From Pseudomonadota bacterium (GTDB lineage Bacteria > Desulfobacterota > Desulfarculia > Desulfarculales > Desulfarculaceae), in the NCBI GenBank assembly GCA_018819925.1, contig JAHJPG010000078.1, positions 1 through 64,000 on the forward strand: DNA of 64,000 nt, given 5' to 3'. This document shows positions 59,847-64,000 of the stretch, one piece after another. The notes beneath the pieces are model-generated. The model did no database searches. It saw nothing but the letters and a program-made list of their open reading frames with translations, and had not been told where the DNA came from. Made by a program: the position numbers and the translations under genes. How positions within the stretch are numbered: the stretch's first letter is position 1; the number at the start of each line of letters is the position of its first letter.

Positions 59847-60213
59847 GTGGGATGTGGTCAATCCATGAGCCGAAGGGCGAAAAGCGATACGGCATTCGAA
59901 GGCATCGCCTCGCAAGTTGACCGCATGGCCAGCCCTCGCCGGGCTAATTGCCCCTGCCCGGCCATGCGGTATCCCGCCTAGCCGGAAGCCCAAGGCCGTG
60001 GCGCCCCGCGCCCCTTGACCGGAGGCCTGACGGCGCCCATGACATCAGCGCCCTTGCGCCAGGCCGCCCCGCGAGGAGCGCGGAATCGCTTGGGCCCATC
60101 CCGGGGCGGGTCTGTGCGGCCCACCGCGCCAGGGTCCTTGTCTCGCCGGCCTACGGCCCTGAGCCGACCGCCGGCCCGCGTCCTCGGGCTAATGGGTCAG
60201 ATCGGCTTGCTTA

Positions 60214-60247
60214 CCGGTGTTTCCCCCCCGCAGAGGGGAAACACCGG
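60214..60247 (-). terminator. Hairpin after the binding-protein gene
   Basis: CCGGTGTTTCCCC and GGGGAAACACCGG form a perfect 13-bp stem with an 8-nt loop, 17 nt beyond the livK-like stop. No U-tract follows. Such hairpins often stabilise the abundant binding-protein mRNA in ABC operons. Confidence 0.55.
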
Positions 60248-60263
60248 CGTTGATCACAGGGCC

Positions 60264-61478
60264 CTACTTCTTGCTGGGAAGCACCGGCTCGGTCACTGCG
60301 GCGCCCTTGGGGAACACGGTGAGCAGCTTGCCGTCGCGCCACTGGGTGACGAAAGCGGAAGCCCGGGTGTTTTGCCCCTTATCGTTGAACTTCACGCCCC
60401 AGCCGTTGGCGGTCTTGCCCAACGGAATGTCCACGGCCATGGCCGCCGCGCGAATCTTGTCAGGATCGAATTTGCCGCCGGCCTTCTCCACGATGTCGAA
60501 GACCACGTTGGCGCCCATGAAGTTGGTCAGGCTGTGACCGGAGCGGGGCTCCTCTTTGTAGGTCTTGCGGTAGAGCTCCAGGAACTCCTTCAGACCGGGG
60601 GTGAACTTGGTGTTGACCTCGTACTGGGTGAAGTCGATGTTGAACACGCCGTTGGCCTTGTCGCCCAGGGCTTTCTGGAAGCTCTGCAGGCTGTGGCCGC
60701 CGCCGGTGCCGATGAAGGGCTTTTGAAGCTTGTACTCGGCGGCCTGACGACCCAGGAGAATGGCGTCCTGGGCATAGGACACGGCCACGATGACATCGGG
60801 GTCGGCCTTCTTCAGGCGGAAGATGACCGGAGACAGGTCGCTGGAGGTGGCGGTGTAGGGCTCAACCGAAATCACCTGCAGACCGGCCTTGGCGGCCAGT
60901 TTCTTGAAGCTGTCGGCCACGGAGGTGCCGTAGTCCGAGTCCTCGTGGGCCACGGAGACTTTGATGTCCTTGGGTTTTTTGCCCAAGGCCGGGGCCAGGT
61001 AGTCGATGATGAAGTCCACCTGGCCCTGGCTGAAGCCGGCGGCGGTGCTGTTGGTGCGGTAAACCGTGGGGTAGCCGCGCTCGGTGATGGCGTTGGCGAT
61101 GGCGCCCAACTCAAAGTAGGGCAGATTCTTGCGGGCGGCCACTTCGGTGGCGGCCATGCTGCGGGAACTGGAGTAGGAGCCCAGGATCAGGCCCACCTTC
61201 TTCTGCTCGATCAGCCTCTCCGCCTCGGAGCGGGCTGCGGCCACGTCGGAACCGTCGGCATTGGCGAAAACGATTTTTTTGCCGTTGATGCCGCCCTTCT
61301 GATTGCGGACGATGCGGGCAATCTCGGCCCCGCGCCAGCTTTCCTCGCCCAACAGGGACAAGGAGCCGGACCGTGGATACAGAGCGCCGATGACGATCTC
61401 CTCCTCGGCGGCAAACGATACGGGCGCCAGAGACATCACCAGCGCCAGCGCCAGGGTAACCAACAGGAGCTTTTTCAT
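60264..61478 (-). CDS. Liv-type ABC transporter substrate-binding protein
   Basis: This 404-aa periplasmic receptor has a signal peptide (LLLVTLALALVMSLAPVSFA, cut near AAEEE). The Leu-binding fold is evident in IVIGALYPRSGSLSLLGEESWRGAEIARIVRNQKGGINGKK, VGLILGSYSSSRSMAATEVAARKNLPYFELGA and FGD-like blocks later. ATG 61478 has GGGAGGG just upstream; the track start at 61658 is far too early. It lies 53 nt after the iron-ADH stop. The residues that would fix ligand specificity are not decisive by eye. Confidence 0.92.
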   Translation of the reverse strand: MKKLLLVTLALALVMSLAPVSFAAEEEIVIGALYPRSGSLSLLGEESWRGAEIARIVRNQKGGINGKKIVFANADGSDVAAARSEAERLIEQKKVGLILGSYSSSRSMAATEVAARKNLPYFELGAIANAITERGYPTVYRTNSTAAGFSQGQVDFIIDYLAPALGKKPKDIKVSVAHEDSDYGTSVADSFKKLAAKAGLQVISVEPYTATSSDLSPVIFRLKKADPDVIVAVSYAQDAILLGRQAAEYKLQKPFIGTGGGHSLQSFQKALGDKANGVFNIDFTQYEVNTKFTPGLKEFLELYRKTYKEEPRSGHSLTNFMGANVVFDIVEKAGGKFDPDKIRAAAMAVDIPLGKTANGWGVKFNDKGQNTRASAFVTQWRDGKLLTVFPKGAAVTEPVLPSKK

Positions 61479-61531
61479 ACTAAATTCCCTCCCTACCACA
61501 AATAAAACCGGGATAAAGATCAGGGTTGTCA

Positions 61532-62725
61532 TCAACCCCTTTGGTAAAACTCGATAGTCCGGGCAAGATCGCCGGTGACCATCGTTTCGTAAAAGACTTT
61601 CAACCGCTGTGCGTCTATGGGCGCCGGGTTGGTGGGCCGGGGGTAGCGCTCCACGCACTCGGTGATCATCGCCGGCACGTCCGACTCGGTGATGCCCACC
61701 TCGCCGAGGGAGCGCGGCAGTCCCAGGGCCGCGATCAGATCCGCTACCCAGTTCACCAATTCCACCGGCTGGGCCTTGTCCTTGCCCAAAACCAAGCCGG
61801 CTGCCTGGCTAAGGCGCTCGGGGATGGCCTTCAGGTTGTAGGCGATGGTGTAAGGCAAAGCCATGGCGCAGGAAACGCCGTGGGGCAGATGGCAGCGGTT
61901 GGCTATGGTGTAGGCCACCGAGTGGCCCAGGACCACCCCCGCGTTCAGGGTGAGCCCCCCGGTGTAGGCCGCATAGATCATGGCCCGCCTCGCCTCCATG
62001 TTGGAGCCGTCCTCATAGGCGGGTTTGAGCCAGCGCGCCACGATGGACATGGTGGTCAGGGCCTGGGTGTCGGAGAACGGGCTGGCGTTCACCGACATGA
62101 AGCCCTCCAGGGCGTGACTCAAGGCATCCATGCCCGTTGCGGCCGTGATCTGGGGCGGCAGGGTCTTGGTCAGCTCGGCGTCCAGCACCGTGGCCAGGGG
62201 CACCAATTGGGGACTGAGCACCACGGCCTTGCGGCCCCGAACCGATAGCATGGACACGGCGGTGGCCTCGGCCCCGGTGCCGGCGGTGGTGGGCACGTTG
62301 ATCAGGGGAAGCGGCGCCTTGGCAAAGCTGGTCAAGCCCAGGTAGTCGGTCACCTCGCCCTGGTTGAGAGCCATGGCGGCGGCCAACTTGGACATGTCCA
62401 GGGAACTGCCGCCTCCCATGCCGATCACCGCCTTGAAGGGCTTTTGACGAGCAAACTCGGTTAGGGCCTCGGCGATCTCCAGGGTGGGCTCGCCCACTAT
62501 GCCGTCAAAGCAGGCCACAGTGAAGCCGGCGGCTTCCAGGGGCTCCACCACCTTGCGGTCCAGGCCCAGCTTCACCACTTCCCTGTCAGCGACCAACAGC
62601 AGGTCGCCGCCGGAGATTTGCCATCCGATCAGCAGCTTTTCCACCTGTCCGGCAGAGCCGTCACCCAGCATGAGCTGCCGGGGGGACAAGCAGTTGTACA
62701 CGTTGTTTTTAGCAAATGATATCAT
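61532..62725 (-). CDS. Iron-containing alcohol dehydrogenase
   Basis: This 397-aa group III ADH would interconvert an alcohol and an aldehyde or ketone with NAD(P). The nucleotide-binding GMGGGSSLDMSKLAAAMA and NVPTTAGTGAEATAVSML motifs are present, and the metal-binding part GMDALSHALEGFMSVNASPFSD followed by GHSVAYTIANRCHLPHG carries the Asp and His ligands. AAGGAT precedes ATG 62725. It lies upstream of the Liv binding-protein gene on the same strand. With the zinc ADH further down, the operon encodes two alcohol dehydrogenases of unrelated families. Confidence 0.9.
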   Translation of the reverse strand: MISFAKNNVYNCLSPRQLMLGDGSAGQVEKLLIGWQISGGDLLLVADREVVKLGLDRKVVEPLEAAGFTVACFDGIVGEPTLEIAEALTEFARQKPFKAVIGMGGGSSLDMSKLAAAMALNQGEVTDYLGLTSFAKAPLPLINVPTTAGTGAEATAVSMLSVRGRKAVVLSPQLVPLATVLDAELTKTLPPQITAATGMDALSHALEGFMSVNASPFSDTQALTTMSIVARWLKPAYEDGSNMEARRAMIYAAYTGGLTLNAGVVLGHSVAYTIANRCHLPHGVSCAMALPYTIAYNLKAIPERLSQAAGLVLGKDKAQPVELVNWVADLIAALGLPRSLGEVGITESDVPAMITECVERYPRPTNPAPIDAQRLKVFYETMVTGDLARTIEFYQRG

Positions 62726-62774
62726 CGCTATAATATCCTTTATTGATAAACGAGATTAAGTTACCGGGGCATGG

Positions 62775-63548
62775 CTATCCGGCCATCCATCCCCCATCGA
62801 CATAGATAACCTCGCCGGTAATGTAGTCGGAGGCCGGGCAAGCCAAAAACAAGGCGGCGTATCCGATATCCTCAGGAGATCCAAAGCGCTTCAAGGGTAT
62901 GCGCGAAAGCATCCATTCCTGGGTATCGGAATTGTTAAAAGCGGCTTCGGTCATGCTGGTGCGCACATAGCCCGGGGCCACGGCATTTACGTTGATGCCC
63001 TTGCCGGCCAATTCCAGGGCCATGGACTTGGTCAGGGAGAATATCCCCCCCTTGGCCGCGCCATAGGCCGAGATGTTGGGCACCCCGATCTTGCTGGTCA
63101 ACGAGGCCAGATTTACGATCTTGCCGCTGCCAGCCTTGGCCATCTGACGAGCCGCGGCCTGGGCCATGAAATAGGCTCCGCGCAACTGGATGGCCATGAC
63201 CGCGTCGAAATCCTCGGGCTCGAACTCCAAAAATGGTTTACGGACATTGGAGCCGGCGTTGTTGATCAACACGTCCAGCCGCCCAAAGCGGTCCATGGTT
63301 TGTTCCACTATGCGGCCGTAATCGCCCACCTGGCTGAGGTCGGCGCTGATGGTTTCCACCTCGCGGCCGTAGCGCTGGCCTATCATCTCCGCGGCCGAAT
63401 TAAGCTGTGACTCGCTACGGGCCACCAGCACCAGATCCGAGCCCGCGCCGGCCAGGACTTCGGCAATACCCAGTCCGATGCCTCGCCCACCCCCGGTCAC
63501 CAGGCTAACCTTGTTTTGCAGGGAAAACCTATTGTTTTCGTTGGGCAT
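62775..63548 (-). CDS. Short-chain dehydrogenase/reductase (SDR)
   Basis: This 257-aa classical SDR has cofactor motif VTGGGRGIGLGIAEVLAG, NNAGSN, catalytic Ser-Tyr-Lys with IVNLASLTSKIG and YGAAKGG, and the PGYVRTSM region. The C-terminus ACPASDYITGEVIYVDGGW is standard for FabG/gluconate-dehydrogenase-like members. RBS AAAGGG supports ATG 63548. It lies 49 nt before the iron-ADH gene, first in the operon after the LacI-family gene. A LacI-type palindrome sits 118 nt upstream. Confidence 0.9.
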   Translation of the reverse strand: MPNENNRFSLQNKVSLVTGGGRGIGLGIAEVLAGAGSDLVLVARSESQLNSAAEMIGQRYGREVETISADLSQVGDYGRIVEQTMDRFGRLDVLINNAGSNVRKPFLEFEPEDFDAVMAIQLRGAYFMAQAAARQMAKAGSGKIVNLASLTSKIGVPNISAYGAAKGGIFSLTKSMALELAGKGINVNAVAPGYVRTSMTEAAFNNSDTQEWMLSRIPLKRFGSPEDIGYAALFLACPASDYITGEVIYVDGGWMAG

Positions 63549-63665
63549 TTTTATATCCCTTTCCTGTCACGGTCTTGCCCCGCCTTAAGAGCCCGCCCTG
63601 GCGGCCCCTTAATTCACGAACCGGCAGGGCTTTACGAGGCTGCGCAATGAATCCCGCCACATACA

Positions 63666-63681
63666 GGTTTAACGTTTTACC
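63666..63681. promoter_or_regulatory. LacI-type palindromic operator candidate
   Basis: GGTTTAACGTTTTACC has twofold symmetry around a central CG (GGT..AACGTT..ACC), the hallmark of LacI/PurR-family sites. It lies between the LacI-family gene and the SDR gene that starts the catabolic operon. Confidence 0.55.
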
Positions 63682-63848
63682 TTTGTCGCAAATTTGCCCC
63701 CCACTTGTCAACCACAAAAAGGCTGGCGTCGGACTTTTAGGTGGTCCGCCGCATGGGGTTGTCACCCCAAACGCGGCCCCGCCGGGGACGATAAACTGGA
63801 CTAAAATTTAGATAGGCGTGAGATACGGCGACAGTCGCCGATGGTTAA

Positions 63849-64000
63849 TCAGACGCTTTCCCGAACCGGCAAAATCTGGTCGTAGCGGCTTTCCCTGGCC
63901 TTGAAACCACATGTGTCCCTGATGATAAGCTTGGGCTCCAGGACAACCCGCCGAACGGTTTCCACGCTCTCCATCTTGATCTTGCTTACCAAGACATCCA
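63849..64000 (-). CDS. LacI-family transcriptional regulator, C-terminal fragment (5' cut by window edge)
   Basis: Only the last 49 codons are in the window, too short for the ORF track. The minus strand reads ...ESVETVRRVVLEPKLIIRDTCGF and stops at TGA 63849-63851. The VLEPKLIIRDTC-type ending is the standard C-terminus of LacI/GalR proteins (usually ELxxRxSC). It probably controls the SDR-ADH-Liv-ADH-AOR operon through the palindrome at 63666-63681. The DNA-binding domain lies beyond the window. Confidence 0.75.
   Translation of the reverse strand, partial: DVLVSKIKMESVETVRRVVLEPKLIIRDTCGFKARESRYDQILPVRESV

Larger units (their letters stand above)
59798..60263. other. Intergenic region between livK and livH genes
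   Basis: About 466 bp with no gene I can support. It contains the 13-bp duplication near livH, a 13-bp perfect hairpin near livK (60214-60247), and a GC-rich central part. The long gap before livH suggests separate or reduced expression of the permease genes relative to the binding protein. Confidence 0.5.

Overview
The window is high-GC bacterial chromosome with dense operons, mostly ATG starts, and many 4-base ATGA or GTGA overlaps. The gene content suggests a strictly anaerobic deltaproteobacterium (Desulfobacterota), probably a Desulfarculus-like sulfate reducer. The supporting genes are a tungsten-type aldehyde:ferredoxin oxidoreductase with its own MoaD-like protein, TupABC with a TunR-like regulator, two MoeA paralogues, FdhD, two FmdE-family proteins, DUF3187 and DUF3786 proteins, and Liv-type and TRAP importers. 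The taxonomy is inference. There is no rRNA, no tRNA recognised by eye, no CRISPR array, no IS element and no prophage.

Layout. (1) 1-7.8 kb, plus strand: a TonB-dependent receptor (cut by the window edge and apparently frameshifted), a FecCD/FecE/FecB-type importer, a class I methyltransferase, an FmdE-family protein, a tetrapyrrole-methylase-fold protein, a small CMD/AhpD-like protein and a DUF3786 protein. This reads as one metal-complex uptake and processing locus. (2) 7.8-20.4 kb: an LbtU-like outer-membrane porin, a small conserved deltaproteobacterial protein, a MarR-led YbhGFSR-like efflux system, a HAD phosphatase, an aldo/keto reductase, a small lipoprotein and a DUF3187 outer-membrane protein. 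(3) 19.3-27.5 kb, minus strand: a split urea-carboxylase-like biotin enzyme (separate BC, BCCP, AHS2 and AHS1 genes) with PxpA/LamB-YcsF and an Old Yellow Enzyme homologue, downstream of a sigma-54 activator with PAS domains. (4) 27.6-31.6 kb: a YedY/MsrP-like molybdoenzyme, glucokinase, a flavin disulfide oxidoreductase and a TVP38 membrane protein. (5) 31.7-40.3 kb: a tungstate/molybdate island (TunR-like regulator, degenerate MobB-like protein, TupBCA; divergent MoeA and MoeA-PBP fusion; FmdE paralogue, FdhD, cNMP-binding protein). (6) 40.4-42.6 kb: a stand-alone LigD polymerase domain and a sparse stretch with little coding. (7) 42.6-51.8 kb: MBL hydrolase, cupin, TRAP transporter and TetR regulator, divergent from an acyl-CoA synthetase and a CoA-disulfide-reductase/rhodanese fusion across an AT-rich regulatory region. 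(8) 51.8-64 kb, minus strand: a long catabolic unit with a partial LacI regulator, SDR, iron-type ADH, LivKHMGF, zinc ADH, MoaD-like protein, AOR and a LarA-like isomerase.

The pieces connect through metal cofactors. The tungstate importer and MoeA genes can supply the cofactor used by the AOR and, with molybdenum, by the YedY-like enzyme and formate dehydrogenases matured by FdhD. The Liv importer, two alcohol dehydrogenases and AOR form a plausible import, alcohol, aldehyde, acid route for an unidentified substrate. The best candidates for something undescribed are the TonB/FmdE/tetrapyrrole-methylase locus, the four-gene split urea-carboxylase-like system with PxpA, and the Liv-ADH-MoaD-AOR operon. 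Functions come from motif recognition by eye only; no database search was run.
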